Assembly (NCBI GenBank): GCA_031763025.1
Contig: JASSKH010000014.1
Span: forward strand, 7,262,633 to 7,326,632
Origin: Macrocystis pyrifera
Taxonomy: Eukaryota > Sar > Phaeophyceae > Laminariales > Laminariaceae
Direction: 5' to 3'
DNA: 64,000 bases
The position numbers and the translations under genes were made by a program. Numbering within the stretch: position 1 is the stretch's first letter; every line of letters begins with the position of its first letter. Below, piece by piece: positions 1 to 10,440 of the stretch. The notes below the pieces were generated by a model. The model was not told the DNA's origin. It worked only from the letters and a program-made list of their open reading frames with translations, and searched no databases.

Positions 1-1441
1 CCGTGGCGTACATAACAGGTGCATACTACTGCCTCGTAAAAAACAAAACCAGAAAAAAACGATGACTGGTGCTCTCGTGTTGGTGTGCGCGCTGAACGTG
101 GGTCTTCGTGTGCCGTCCGGCTGCCGTCCTTCTTGGCCGCCTCATCGCCTGAGCCCTATCCTCTCGCTCCTTTGCACGTGCTCTCGTTGCCACTTCCTTC
201 CAGTCGATTTCCCTGCTCCCCCGTCCCGAAAACAAAATGCTCCTCGTAGTTGCGGTTTTGACTTGAAAAACGAAAATTCTTGCACAGGGTGCGTTCAATC
301 CGTCTCTTCCCCGCTCGTCGACGCTCTGTCTCCCTCCTCCTTCGTCGTCGAATCCAGCTTCCTACGGGTACACTTGACTGTGCGTAGTTTGGCCTGTGGT
401 GGCGCCTGCCTCCTCCGCGCACGGACATCCCGATTGAGCATTGCTGCTCTGCTGCTGATGCCCAATAAAGACGCTCGAATCGTAGGTGTCGGCGCCTGAC
501 GTACCACGTACGATCCAACTCAACGGACATGCCTGAGCCTCGCGACTTCACGCAGCAGCAAGAAGGCATCGCCGCTTGAGGATGACCCCAGCAATACATT
601 TGCCAGAAAGACCTACCCCACGTGCTGTAAGTCTGATAGGGCATCCCCTGGCAGCGTGCCTTGCCAAGGCAGCGAGGAGAACAGAGGTATTCTTGTGAGG
701 AGTATGAAGACCCAATTCGTGGCGCAAGAAGATATTTTAGGCGATCTGCTCTCATTCTAGCTGGCTCTCTGAATTGAAGTTGTTTTAGGTTGTTGCTGTG
801 TCTCACAAGCATTATATGATGCTTGACAACTTTCGTGCAAAAACCCTTTAAATCATCACGCTATTTTTGTTTGGTCGATAGGTACCTCAGGCTCATCAGA
901 GCCATTAATAACTGCTGTACATTGTTACCAGCATGCACTAAGCAAAGTAGACAACGTAATGCCATGCCATCAATGCTATGTTATCGTACATTTCTTTGCC
1001 TCTCGTGCCACCAACTGCAGCAGCTGGTTCCAACGTGGTCTTTCGTTGTCTTGCGTTTTCTTTGTGCTCGATCCTCCGTGATTTATTTGTTATTACTTTT
1101 ATCTTCTTTCTTCTTGTCCTTCTGGAAGGAGTCTTGTTGGGGTATGGGCGGAAACCGAGTATGCTTTGCTTGTTTCGAATTGTCTGACGCATCCTCTCCG
1201 GGGATGGAGCATTGTTGACGAACACAGTGGGCGAACTCAGGACGGAGACCGCAGACAGGGTAGCAATGTGCCGGACCGACCAAGCAGGGAGAACCTGGCT
1301 ATGCTACCCGTACCACAAACTGCTGCGACCACCTGGAGGGTGTTTTGTGCTTCGGTTTGCCTGCTATTTCCTTGGTTCTTACAAAGTATTACTCTGTGGT
1401 GAGATGGTGGTGCTGTTTCTTCAGCTAGTTCTAGGATTGTG
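1..1441. other. No supported gene; degenerate dispersed repeat
   Basis: No convincing gene is visible. Reading frames of 145 codons (+) and 218 codons (-) overlap at 62-812 but lack recognisable domains and have arginine- or cysteine-rich composition typical of chance frames. The stretch about 908-1385 shares blocks with 21.0-21.3 kb and 51.57-51.86 kb: a 'TAAGCAAAGTAGACAA' type block, and a block around 1260-1385 that matches 51755-51860 in inverse orientation. I read it as a rearranged copy of a dispersed repeat. Confidence 0.45.
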
Positions 1442-1709
1442 GCGAAAATCAGGTATACCTGATCCATTTGGGCCAAAAGCAGGTGTATACTAAAACCAAG
1501 TAAAAAGTGCGCGCCACGAGCGTTACTTCGTCCATGAAAATCCGTGAAGTTTTTTTTGGCGCCTGAAAACTTTGAGCGTGTGACTTCCAAAATTTGAATT
1601 GTTTTATTTTCTTTAGAGTATAGGCTCCACGGGCTCCACTTGGACCTGCAGAGAGTCACCAGGCTTCTTTTTTTGTTCCGCCACGGTGGAAGCGCCAAGA
1701 GCACATGTT

Positions 1710-1741
<32 letters not shown>

Positions 1742-1909
1742 GTTGTTGCCAGCTTTGAAGCTTTTGGACCATCCTCGCGGAACCGCCTGCTCGGCACGGA
1801 TTTTTTTTTTTGCCGTATCAAACCTGAGACCACCTCGACGCGGGGCGGGGCAGACGAATATTAGTGTGTATCCACGGTGCTGTAGTATGACTCCTCCCGT
1901 GAACATGAA
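1442..1909 (+). mobile_element. MITE-like element, copy A, left half (interrupted)
   Basis: It starts with the terminal motif of a repeat family seen five times in this window (GCGAAAATCAGGTATACCTG here, consensus GCCAAAATCAGGTATACCTG). The interior shares blocks in the same order with 11644-12487 (inverse), 22992-23560 and 46825-47687, including 'GCGGAACCGCCTG' and 'GAGACCACCTCGACGCGGGG'. A pure C tract of 29 bases (1713-1741) sits where the other copies have about 9-10, so this site is a local mononucleotide expansion. Homology stops at 1909 and resumes at 7781, because a large insertion separates the halves. No transposase is visible, so it is non-autonomous. Confidence 0.75.
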
Positions 1910-3345
1910 CACACCCTGGACGATAGGCAATGGCCCCTGCAATAGCAATATAATCTGGTGCAATGGACGGGTCTATTGTCGTTGGCAAATCCTATCGATT
2001 GGCACGTTCCTCGATCTATTGTGGTCCGTAATGTCTATCGATAGGTTACGTCCTCAACATATTGTTCAGGCAGGAGTGTGCTGAAGTACCTGGGTTGAAA
2101 GCTATTGTTGTCACCGACAACGGCTATCGACGGATAGCTTGCAGAATCTGCTGCGATCCACAGTGATGCACACATTTCTTGATTTATTGTGACCGGCAAT
2201 GTCGATCGATAGATCTGTTTCTGAATATATTGTGGCCGGCAATTACTATCGATGGACACCGTTGAGAATCGATTGTGGTGGACAATGTCTATCGATGGGC
2301 ACCATCACCCGCCTATTTCCACACCTACAATGCACGCTGATTTACTAAGCAACACAATATGTTGTGCAGCAGCAATGCCATATTTTCATCTTGTGATCAC
2401 CGCCAGTACGGAATGAGTGCATGGTGTATCGTGATGAGCAGCAATGTGGGTGGATGGTATAGCGTGAAGGAGGGCTGCAACGTTGTGTGTCTCAACAAGG
2501 CAGTGTGCATCATGGGGGTTGAGTGTGTTATATTGTCGGCTGTGTTCTTGTGCTTGGTACTCTGTGTTATTTATAGTGATTCCTAATCGGTTACACTCTG
2601 TACGTATGTGATAGATGACGCAATATGTGCTATACCCTGGACTATGGAAAGGAAATAGAAAATTGTCGCTACAGCAGTAGCCCCGAAAAAGCGCGTGCCA
2701 ACGGATATCGTTAACGACAATAGACTGGCAACGCTGGCTAACGATAGACATTGTGAACCGCAATTGACTGGCATCACTGTCTATCGATAGCCACTGTTAA
2801 CTACAACGGACTGGCAACACTGTCTATCGATAGACGTTATTAACGTCAATAGACTGACAACGCTGTCTATCGATATATATATTGTCAGGGAACTACATAT
2901 TTTCGGCAATGGAGACAACATGTCTTTACCCCAACAATGGAGTCACAAGGTTGTCCATAGATGGCCATTGTCCTGAACAACAGATGTTGGGGAAGCAACC
3001 GTGACATATATAGTTTAAACAACAGACTATTAATAGAAGCGTTGGCCTATCGATGGCTATTGCCGCCAACAATATACACGCAATTGTTTCCATCAATAGC
3101 CATCGTCACCCACAATAGACTGCTGTTGGGCGTGTTTTCGCAATAGACTATTGACCAAACCTATTGTATACCGTGGAATGATGCATGTCGATGGCCATTC
3201 TTGACGACCGCAGGACCGCCGAAACTTCCATTGTCGCCAACTATACGTACGCGATTGATTGTGTCCAACAACTATTGTCGTCAACAATACGTACGCGATT
3301 GTGTCCAACAATAACCATTGCCACCCACAATAGATTGTTGGCCGG
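1910..3345. repeat. Array of units built around CTATCGATAG palindromes
   Basis: Degenerate units of about 40-50 bp recur. Each carries an ATCGAT-centred palindrome (CTATCGATAG, CCATCGATGG) and a CTATTGT...GGCAAT block. From 1910 to about 2310 the units read in one orientation. From about 2690 to 3345 they read as inverse complements (for example GTCTATCGATAGACG...CAATAG). A non-repetitive core of about 350 bp lies between. This left array, core and inverted right array is the layout of foldback elements. Confidence 0.6.
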
Positions 3346-3638
3346 GCTCCGAAAAATAAACATGAATCTGACTTACTTCATTTCAGTATGGGACAAAAAC
3401 CTCGAGTTAAGAAACGGAAAGCTGATAATTTTCTTGTAAAGGTGGTTTTATTTCTTTTAATAATATCCCGATTATTTTTGAAAGTGCAGCGAATAATATA
3501 AGACAAAGTAAGGGTATAGTAAGGTCGAATCAATTTCCGAAACTACCAGCGCACACAGTTAGTTGATGACAGTTACCAATATCTTGGTGGGCGAGTTTCT
3601 ATTACGTACTACGATTTTAATAGCGACATCTATAATAA
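3346..3638. other. AT-rich spacer
   Basis: No gene, repeat unit or RNA gene is seen here. It lies between the inverted palindromic array and the SINE. Confidence 0.4.
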
Positions 3639-3986
3639 GCCGGCGTCCCCGGTGGCTTGGTAGGTGGTCAGCGTGCCTGTCAAGATCAATTTCGTGGGTT
3701 CAAGTCCCACCGAGTACATTGCATGCTCATAGGGACTTTTTCTTGAACAAAAAAATGATAAGCGGAAAGCGCGAAAGCGTGAGTTGGCTACATTCGATGA
3801 AAATAGACGAGCAGTGGGAATGCTGAACCCTACGCGCGACAAAAAATAAAGGCACGTACCGGGGGGGAGACAGGACGACACCTGTGACCACGGCTTGTCC
3901 AGAAGATCGTCGAGGGTAAAACCTCCTACGAGTGGGCTGGGAAGTAAAAGTGATGGACAAAAATAAATAAATATATATATATATAT
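3639..3986 (+). mobile_element. tRNA-derived SINE, copy 1
   Basis: A Pol III A box (TGGCTTGGTAGG, 3653-3664) and B box (GGTTCAAGTCC, 3697-3707) are spaced as in a tRNA. The flanking bases do not form an acceptor stem, so it is not a functional tRNA. The downstream body is shared with 7141-7478, including 'GATAAGCGGAAAGCGCGA' and 'CGACACCTGTGACCACGG'. The 3' end is rich in ATAAATAAATA. A tRNA-like head, an unrelated body and an A/T-rich tail define a SINE. The two copies look more than 90% identical. Confidence 0.8.
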
Positions 3987-3989
3987 AAT

Positions 3990-4062
3990 GTCTTCTTCAA
4001 ATTAGTGGTAGAGCGTATGGTCTCCACAACATGATGACGTCGGTTCACATCACCACATGCTG
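3990..4062 (+). repeat. tRNA-like direct repeat, left copy
   Basis: The motifs 'TTAGTGGTAGAGCG' and 'GGTTCACATCACC' recall the tRNA D-arm/A-box and T-arm/B-box. An almost identical block occurs at 6651-6728. The pair brackets 2.6 kb of G/C-rich sequence. It is not a functional tRNA gene, since no acceptor stem pairs. It may be a second SINE head or a terminal repeat of the bracketed element. Confidence 0.6.
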
Positions 4063-5158
4063 CTAGCGATCGAGACAAATCCAAACACCGCGCCTCTTCC
4101 GGATCCCACTGAACTTCTGCTGAGATGGCATCATCCATAAAAATTTTAAAAAAAACACAAAGGCTGGGTCGTCCTGCCCTCCCCCGTTCGCTGGTCGCAC
4201 TACGCACTCTGCCGGCCACTGGGCTACTGAACGCCCCGTTGCCTGCGCAACCGTCACGTGCTCCACCGCGCGGTTCCCGCCCTCGAGAACGAAGCGGATG
4301 CTCTCGTGGTGTTGCGTTGCGCACGATGCATCGCAGCTGATATCACGCCCCACCACCCCGGACTACCCCTCCACCCAAACTGCAAGCGCAAATCGACGTA
4401 AAGGTACTCCCCCCAATACGTACCCGGGACACCCGCAGTCCCGGAACCTTCTCTGCTTGCTTCTTTGGGAAGAAATCGCCCTGCCCCCCGCCACGTCCGC
4501 AACCGCTTTCCCCACACTGCGTCGCTAAATTTCTGCGCGCTTGAATGGTTTCCGTATGCAAGTTCCTGTGTAAGGTCCCCCCCTGGCCCAACGTCTACCG
4601 GTACCCCCACGCGCGCTATGCGCCTCAACTTGTCGATTTCCGGGAATTGGTGCTTGTCCCCGAAGAACGCTTGTCAACGAACCCCCCAACCATTACACAA
4701 CCCTCCCTACCCCCTCTTCCCCCCCCCGGTTACCCGCGACAAAACTGCCCCAGCCGTCGTAGCTAAACTCGCACTAAGCTTGCCGCCTTCACCGATTTCC
4801 CCGACACCTTCCCCAACAACCCCTGTGCAACCTCCCAACGCTTCTGATCGTCAACGCGCCGGCCGGATATCGCACCTGTTTCTGACAAAACCACCTCGCG
4901 CTCCCTCCCCCGAAGCCAAAATGGTCCCTCTCCGCGAAATTCCGCACATCAATGTTGCTCAGCGCTGCTACCTGCTGTGTCCCTTCCCCCTTGACGATGA
5001 AAGTCCCCATAATCGTACCCAAGGCATCCGCCGAATCAAAGGGTGGGGATTTCCCATCCCCGCGCAGTGATGACCAGACCACTGTTGTGCTCTTGCGCCA
5101 CATCGTCTCCGATACTGATGGCTTGCTTCCCCGCTCCCCGCCTCCCCACCCCCATCCT

Positions 5159-5160
<2 letters not shown>

Positions 5161-5193
<33 letters not shown>
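5161..5193. repeat. Poly-C tract of 33 bases
   Basis: An uninterrupted run of 33 C on the plus strand, within a region with many shorter C runs. It is the longest mononucleotide tract in the window and is prone to length errors in assembly. Confidence 0.95.
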
Positions 5194-5195
<2 letters not shown>

Positions 5196-5539
5196 CCCAA
5201 CCTTGCAACCCGGACGAGAAATTCGATGCTCCCCCCTCCCCCCACTGCGGCCTGGTGCTGAGTACTGAACTGATGCCGTCCCCCCACCCCGGAGTTGCTT
5301 CGTGCTGCGGCTGCCGGTGCAACCTCCGTGCTCCCCTCTCCCACGCACTTGTCTCCTCCCCCGCCCACCCCCACTGTCCTTCGGGTGCCCCCATCTGCCG
5401 CTGTCGCGACCCCGACACGTCTATCTTCCATTCGCTTACATCCCCGAACCCCCCCCCAGGCCTGACTGCTGCTGCTGCTGTAGCCGCATGCTTGGCCGCT
5501 GTTGCTGCTGTCGCGGATTCGGTACTCCCCCGCCCCAAC

Positions 5540-5612
5540 CTATCCCCCCCCCCCCCCCTCCCTCCCCCCCGCGTTTTCCCTGCCGCATTGCTCTGATGCC
5601 CACCCTTGCCGC

Positions 5613-5648
<36 letters not shown>

Positions 5649-6280
5649 GGTCCCCCCCCCCCCGTATGCCCACCCTTCTTGCTGTGGTGCCCACTCTTGC
5701 TGTAGCTGCTGTGGTGTGCCCCGGCTATGCGGCTGCTGCAGTGCCTACCCCTGCTGCTGCTGCTGCTGCGGCGGGCCTCCCGGGCCCCAGGGTGCATGTG
5801 AGGGCCCGTTAAAGGTCGTGAGCTGATGGATAGCCCGCCTCCCCCCCGCCTCCTGCTGATACGAACTCCCTCCCCCCGACCATTGGGGGCCCTGAAACTC
5901 GTTTCCGGGAAAAAAAATTGGTCGTTGCGCTGCGATGGGGCATGTTGCATGGAGTTGGACTGCTCGCGGTTCCCATACGAGCCGTTCCCCCGCCCCCTAC
6001 CCGACCGCATGTGAGCTCCTTGGTGTACTGTCTGGCTACCCTCAAAGTGCACGTTCCTACTCGTACCCAGACTACTCAGGGTATTTGCTCGCACTCTACC
6101 GTCGTCGTTGTTGCCCGACCCTCCTGCTGAAGACTGATCGTCCTCCGCGTTACCGGCCGCCCCGTTCCCTCGGGTCGACCCCCGCCTTGGCCCTGGGCCT
6201 CCCACAAGATTGTCGTGCTCCTCGTCCTGCTGCTGTATCGCGGTAAGAGGTTCCCCCCTCCTGATCGTCGACCCTCCCAA
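5540..6280 (-). CDS. Possible low-complexity Ser/Gly/Arg/Gln-rich protein
   Basis: A 246-codon ATG-started frame. The first third (to about residue 90) is the least repetitive and has mixed Gly, Asn, Asp and Arg composition. The middle is Arg/Gly/Ser-rich with RGRG-type motifs, followed by a His/Ser-rich stretch, a run of 11 Gln encoded by CTG/GCT repeats (near residue 210), and a Gly-rich end. RG-rich plus poly-Gln composition is seen in RNA-binding or gag-like proteins. I do not recognise a family. It lies inside the block bracketed by tRNA-like direct repeats. It could be a chance frame kept open by low GC-skewed complexity. Confidence 0.25.
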
Positions 6281-6650
6281 CGCACAGGCTCAATGACTGC
6301 TGACCACTTGACGACTCCTTGACGTCCCTTCCCCTGTCAAAAACAACTAGACGACTTCCTGACGTCCCTTGCCCGGTTCTACTCAGCTCGTGCAGGGCCT
6401 TGCCCGTCAGCTATCTATCCTGGATACTCGCTGCACCGACGACCCCGCTTCACACCGCTCTACCGCTGCTTGCTCGTATCTGAACTGCGTTGGTCTTTCT
6501 ACATCAAACATCCGGAACTTCTGTTATTTTTCATTCTTGCCTCCGTACTAAACATCCCTTGTTATTATATGGGAAACCCTCCGAAACCGTCTCATTCCTT
6601 CTCTGGTTTATCTTTTCTACCCGTTACCCTCCAAACACCAGGTTGCCCCT

Positions 6651-6728
6651 ATGACAACCTTCCTCATTAGTGGTAGAGCGTATGGTCTCCACAACATGAT
6701 GACGTCGGTTCGCATCACCACATGCAGA
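6651..6728 (+). repeat. tRNA-like direct repeat, right copy
   Basis: It matches 3990-4062 over about 60 bp with very few differences (GGTTCGCATCACC here against GGTTCACATCACC). It follows the 2.6 kb G/C-rich block and precedes about 90 bp of unassigned sequence leading to the next palindromic array. Confidence 0.6.
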
Positions 6729-6814
6729 ACATGACATACCTGGTACATATATTTGGCAACTTGTTGTGTTCCAAAAGATGATAAAATCTCATTCTCCTCG
6801 GAAAGGCAATTCTC

Positions 6815-7745
6815 AATTATAATAGGAAAATCGGGCACGCGATTGTGTACAACAGTAAACATCGCCATCCACAATATATTATTGGACGCGCTTCGAAAAT
6901 AGACTATTGCCTCGCGTATATCGTGGGATGAGTGCAAAATATCCTCGAGATGGCTATCGATGGATACCTTGTGCAATCTATTATGGCTGGCGATGGCCAT
7001 CGATGGCTATCGATGGATACCTTGTGCAATCTATTATGGCCGGCGATGGCCATCGATAGACATCTCGTACAATCTATTATGGCCGGCGATGGCCATCGAT
7101 AGACATCTCGTACAATCTATTGTGGCCACCAACGACTACTGCCGGCGTCCCCGGTGGCTTGGTAGGTGGTCCACGTGCCTATCAAGATCAATTTCGTGGG
7201 TTCAAATCTCACCGAGTGCGTGCTCGTAGGGACTTTTTCTTGCATAAAAAATTGATAAGCGGAAAGCGCGAGAGCGTGAGTTGGCTACTTTCGATGAAAA
7301 TCGACGAGCAGTGGGAATGCTGAACCCTATGCGCGACAAAAAATAAAGGCACGTACCGGGGGGAAGAAGGGACGACACCTGTGACCACGGCTTGTCCAGA
7401 AGAACGTCGAGGGTAAAACCTCCTACGAGTGACCTGGAAAGTAAAAGTGATGATGAAAAATAAAAATAAAAAAATCATGTATCGATAGACATCTCGCACA
7501 ATCTGTCGTGGCCGGCAATGGCCATCGATCGACATCTCGCACATTCTATTGTGGCCTGCAATGGCCATCGATGGACGAAGTTCACCATCTATTGTGTTGG
7601 ACAATGTCTATCGATCGACAATATCACCAGTATATTGTCGACGACAATATCTATCGATAGATGCCTTCCACAATCTGTTGTCGCAGACAACATGCATCGA
7701 TAGATTCCCCCCCTCGTCTATTGTCGAAGCAATGGACTATTAATA
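6815..7745. repeat. Second array of ATCGAT-palindrome units
   Basis: Units contain 'GGCCGGCGATGGCCATCGAT' followed by AGACATCTCGTACAAT. Two adjacent units at 7038 and 7081 are spaced exactly 43 bp apart and are nearly identical. Orientation is inverse at about 6820-6900 and forward from about 6950, and the SINE at 7141-7478 interrupts the forward part. The family is the same as at 1910-3345. Confidence 0.65.
7141..7478 (+). mobile_element. tRNA-derived SINE, copy 2
   Basis: Same family as 3639-3986. The A box TGGCTTGGTAGG is conserved, and the B box is degenerate (GGTTCAAATCTC). It ends in an A-rich tail with AATAAAAATAAA. It is inserted into the forward palindromic array, so it is younger than that array. 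No clear target duplication is visible. Confidence 0.8.
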
Positions 7746-7780
7746 TTGTTGTTACAGTTGTGTCCATTGTCCAGAGTGTG

Positions 7781-8159
7781 GAAAAACAAACGTAGGAGAC
7801 AACAACAGATATAGCAATCGAAGCACCGCGTACGCCCAAAAGAGAAAAAGTGAAATGACGTACGTATGCATAAATACGTACACACGCACGAGTGCAGAGT
7901 TTATTCACAAGACCGAGGGACGGCAGCATATTCAATACGGGGAGAACATTCGTAGAGTGTACGTATGACCTCTCTGAGTGGTTCAAAATTCGCCAAAAGT
8001 CAGTTGAAAGCTAGACAAAAACAGGTATTTTTCGAGTCAAAATCAGGCACGATCTCAGTCTGGCCAATAGCACAGGGTCCTGACGTGTGATTTGTACTTT
8101 TAATTTTAGTCAGTAACTGATTTTGGACCCAAAAGTGGCCAGATATACCCGATCTTGGC
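7781..8159 (+). mobile_element. MITE-like element, copy A, right half
   Basis: It continues the homology broken at 1909. Blocks 'GAGAAAAAGTGAAA', 'CCTCTCTGAGTGGTTCAAA' and the terminal 'GTGGCCAGATATACCCGATC' line up with the right part of 11644-12487 (inverse) and 46825-47687. It is somewhat more degenerate than the other copies. Confidence 0.7.
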
Positions 8160-9409
8160 TAAAACGCTTCTTTTCTAGTGTGTGCCACACCCCCTGCGGG
8201 AATGCCGGACATTTTCAATTTTATTAATCGTCTTCCTTTTGTCTCTTTTTTAGATTTGTTTCCGTTGTATTTCATTTCTTTCTCTCTTGTTTTCTCTAAT
8301 TAATAGAATGTGTATGTCGAGCCTAGTATATGATGACCTGTGTATGTATAGTGTGTTCCTCTCACATAATCCGTTCTTCCTACGCGTCGACCTGGGATAT
8401 GATGAGCTGTTGCCAACATTTTGGTCAAAATAGCCGTTTTCCCCCAACAACCGCGGAGGGCCTGGTTGGGCGCAGCGCAACACATGCAACCTTGAGCGCA
8501 GGCCCACAAAAAATGTTAACACTGCTGTTTTTCAAATTCGCCTTTCGTTTGCCGAAAAACAGATTGAGCGCCCTTTTCGAATTCGCCGCATGCAGTTTTT
8601 TTTCTACGACGAGTAGGCCCTTTTTCTATCCGCCCTACAAGTTACTAAGTAGAACAAAAGAAAATTAGGTTCTGATCCCGATACACGCTTTTTCGAGGTG
8701 CGGGCAGGCGTTTAAACGCACTTTGTTTCTTGCTTTTCGGGCACACACACATATGTATATATATATATTCATTCGCGCATACATCGCAAATTTTCAGGGG
8801 CCCTCCGGGGGCCCTCCCGGGGGGGCCTTCGGGGGGCTTGCGCGCGCAGGCGCGCAACGGACACCGGACGGACCACTAATAATTACGTCCCTCCCTGCCG
8901 TCGACATCGCATTGCACTGCTGCTGCATAACAACGTAATATCTCTGTCGCGTATATATATATAGTGCTGTGACCACAGAGAACTTGACTTGTATATATCT
9001 CATAGATAGATAAATAGAAGTATCGACACGGACTCTGGTTATTGTGTGCTGGATTGTCGACTGGTTGCCGTCGTTGTTCTCATCACATTGAATGATTAAA
9101 TCACAAAGATCAAGCTGAACAAGGAGTTCGTGGTAACACAAAGAAAGAAAGGTGCTGGAGATAAAAAAAAACACCCCTCCCTTTGAAAAAAAATCGGCTG
9201 AGAAGCACGACTTTTCATGTTTTCCCACCTAAAAAATACAGGGCCTTCTTCGGGATTAATCCCGCGGACCGTGGAATCGGGGTGAATGAACCATCGCACC
9301 GCAGTAGAACCAGAAGGAGAGAGAAAAGAAGGGCGAATATACATAATAAATGGCATGGAAAAAAGAAAAAAGAAAAACAACTCTCTGCTCTGAGGTTGAC
9401 TCTTTTGGG
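8160..9409. other. Intergenic; GC-rich palindromic island
   Basis: No supported gene. At 8796-8857 is a local GC island of GGGCCC/CCGGG repeats ending in a perfect 8-bp stem (TTGCGCGC, 4-base loop, GCGCGCAA, 8838-8857). The block 9121-9212 shares 'GAGTTCGTG.TCACACAAAGAAAG' type sequence with 46589-46682, so it is part of a dispersed repeat that leads into the inverted repeat at 9410. Confidence 0.5.
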
Positions 9410-10070
9410 AAACGGGAACCGGAAAACAGAACAGGATCTCCTTGACACGGTCGTATATATATATATATGGTGTTGTTGTAACCCACACGGCCGATGGGAG
9501 ATATTATTTGGTACCAGGTATGCCGTAGCAGGAAAAACTGCGCCTTCACCACACAACGCATCCCACCGCCGATAATTCTTCACCTCACGGGGCACGAGAT
9601 GACGCCAAGACTGAACGATCACTGCTCTGAGAGTGCTCGCTGCTAAGTTTGAGGGTCGTTGATGTTGTGTGGCCAGAGGTCTCGCTCGAGACGTGAGGGC
9701 TTGACCCATTTCTGGGCGATATTTTTTTCAGACGGAAATGGGTCCCAGTCCGAAAAAAACACGTCCGGAAAAGGGTCAGGCTCCGATGTCTCGACCGATA
9801 ACACCAGCCATACAGCATCACCAACCCTCAAATCTTGTGGCGAGCACTCTCAGAGCAGTGGAGCATACGGCTTCGAAGGTTTGGGTCTCACGTTTCCTGC
9901 GAGGCGGGGAATCAGCGGCGGCGACAGGTGCTGTGTTTTGAAAGCAGCACAGACAGGTTTTTGTGTTTGGGCAGTGATCGGAAATGACCCATGTCTACCG
10001 ACGGCACTACCCTGGGATTTCTACACGATGAAGGGAAATACTGTTTTGTTTTCTGGTTTCCGTCTTCCAT
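9410..10070. repeat. Large inverted repeat (~325-bp arms)
   Basis: The arms meet almost without spacer near 9740. The outer block ACTGCTCTGAGAGTGCTCGC at 9621 is mirrored exactly at 9840-9859. Further out, 'GAACCGGAAAACAGAACAGG' near 9417 is mirrored by 'CTGTTTTGTTTTCTGGTTTC' near 10040. Each arm is a copy of a repeat also found at 22095-22455. The inner part (9643-9831, minus) encodes a stretch resembling the frame at 22.1 kb minus (L-R-x-x-D-A-x-W...SxET...DP), suggesting an old coding origin. Confidence 0.75.
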
Positions 10071-10440
10071 ATGATAGGTGGCCATCATTTGGGTACGTTG
10101 CAGGACGTTGTGGCGAAACATCAACCATGGCACGTTGAGTCGACGCGAAAAAAACGTATAGCGCAACGCTTGCGCAACGTACCAAGCAAATACACCTCCA
10201 CTGTGAGACGTCCTTGTGAGCTCTTCATTATACCGTGTGATGTAGTCGTCGGGTTTTTGTGGGTGTTCTCGCAACGTTTGAGTTTTTTTTCTCCAACACA
10301 CCGACATGTTGCAATCAAAATAAAGCGAGAAAGTTGCCATTTATCTGCAACGAATGATTGTTTGCATCGTAAAACAAGTGGTGAATTTGTGTCGATAGCA
10401 ATTTTTGACCAAAAAAATTGTAGTTTTTGTTACGTACATT
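10071..10440 (-). repeat. Dispersed repeat, continuation shared with 48 kb
   Basis: Blocks such as 'GGTACGTTGCAGGACGTTGTGGCGAA' (split by small changes), 'TTGCATCGTAAAA' and 'GGTGAATTTGTGTCGAT' recur in order at 47930-48350. Minus-strand translations of the two copies align weakly in frame. I read it as an ancient mobile-element coding fragment and cannot name the family. Confidence 0.5.

Larger units (their letters stand above)
4063..6650 (-). pseudogene. G/C-rich gag-like coding relic
   Basis: The plus strand is strongly C-rich. The minus strand reads as long Gly-, Ser-, Gln- and Arg-rich stretches in shifting frames (5540-6280, 4789-5694, 4254-4628). Poly-Gln and poly-Ala arise from CTG/GCT runs near 5605-5645. 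A basic, Gly/Arg/Ser-rich protein next to repeats is typical of a retroelement gag or nucleic-acid-binding protein, but I see no zinc knuckle, protease, reverse transcriptase or integrase. Frameshifts and homopolymers make it a relic at best. It could also be non-coding G/C-rich sequence. Confidence 0.3.
1910..7780. mobile_element. Composite insertion inside MITE copy A
   Basis: The two halves of MITE copy A are separated by this 5.9 kb block. The block begins CACACCCTGGACGAT and ends ATTGTCCAGAGTGTG. The end is the inverse complement of the start at 13 of 15 positions, and GAA flanks both sides as a possible 3-bp target duplication. Inside are palindromic-unit arrays, two SINE copies and a G/C-rich coding relic between tRNA-like repeats. 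It may be one foldback-like element enlarged by later insertions, or two elements side by side. The inner boundaries cannot be fixed by eye. Confidence 0.55.

Noticed and set aside
156-812. 218-codon minus frame
   Set aside because: Arg-rich composition, no domain, and an overlapping equally long plus frame. It cannot be told from chance.
3639-3720. Functional tRNA gene
   Set aside because: A and B boxes are present, but the bases that should form the acceptor stem do not pair and the body continues as a repeat shared with 7141. It was called a SINE.
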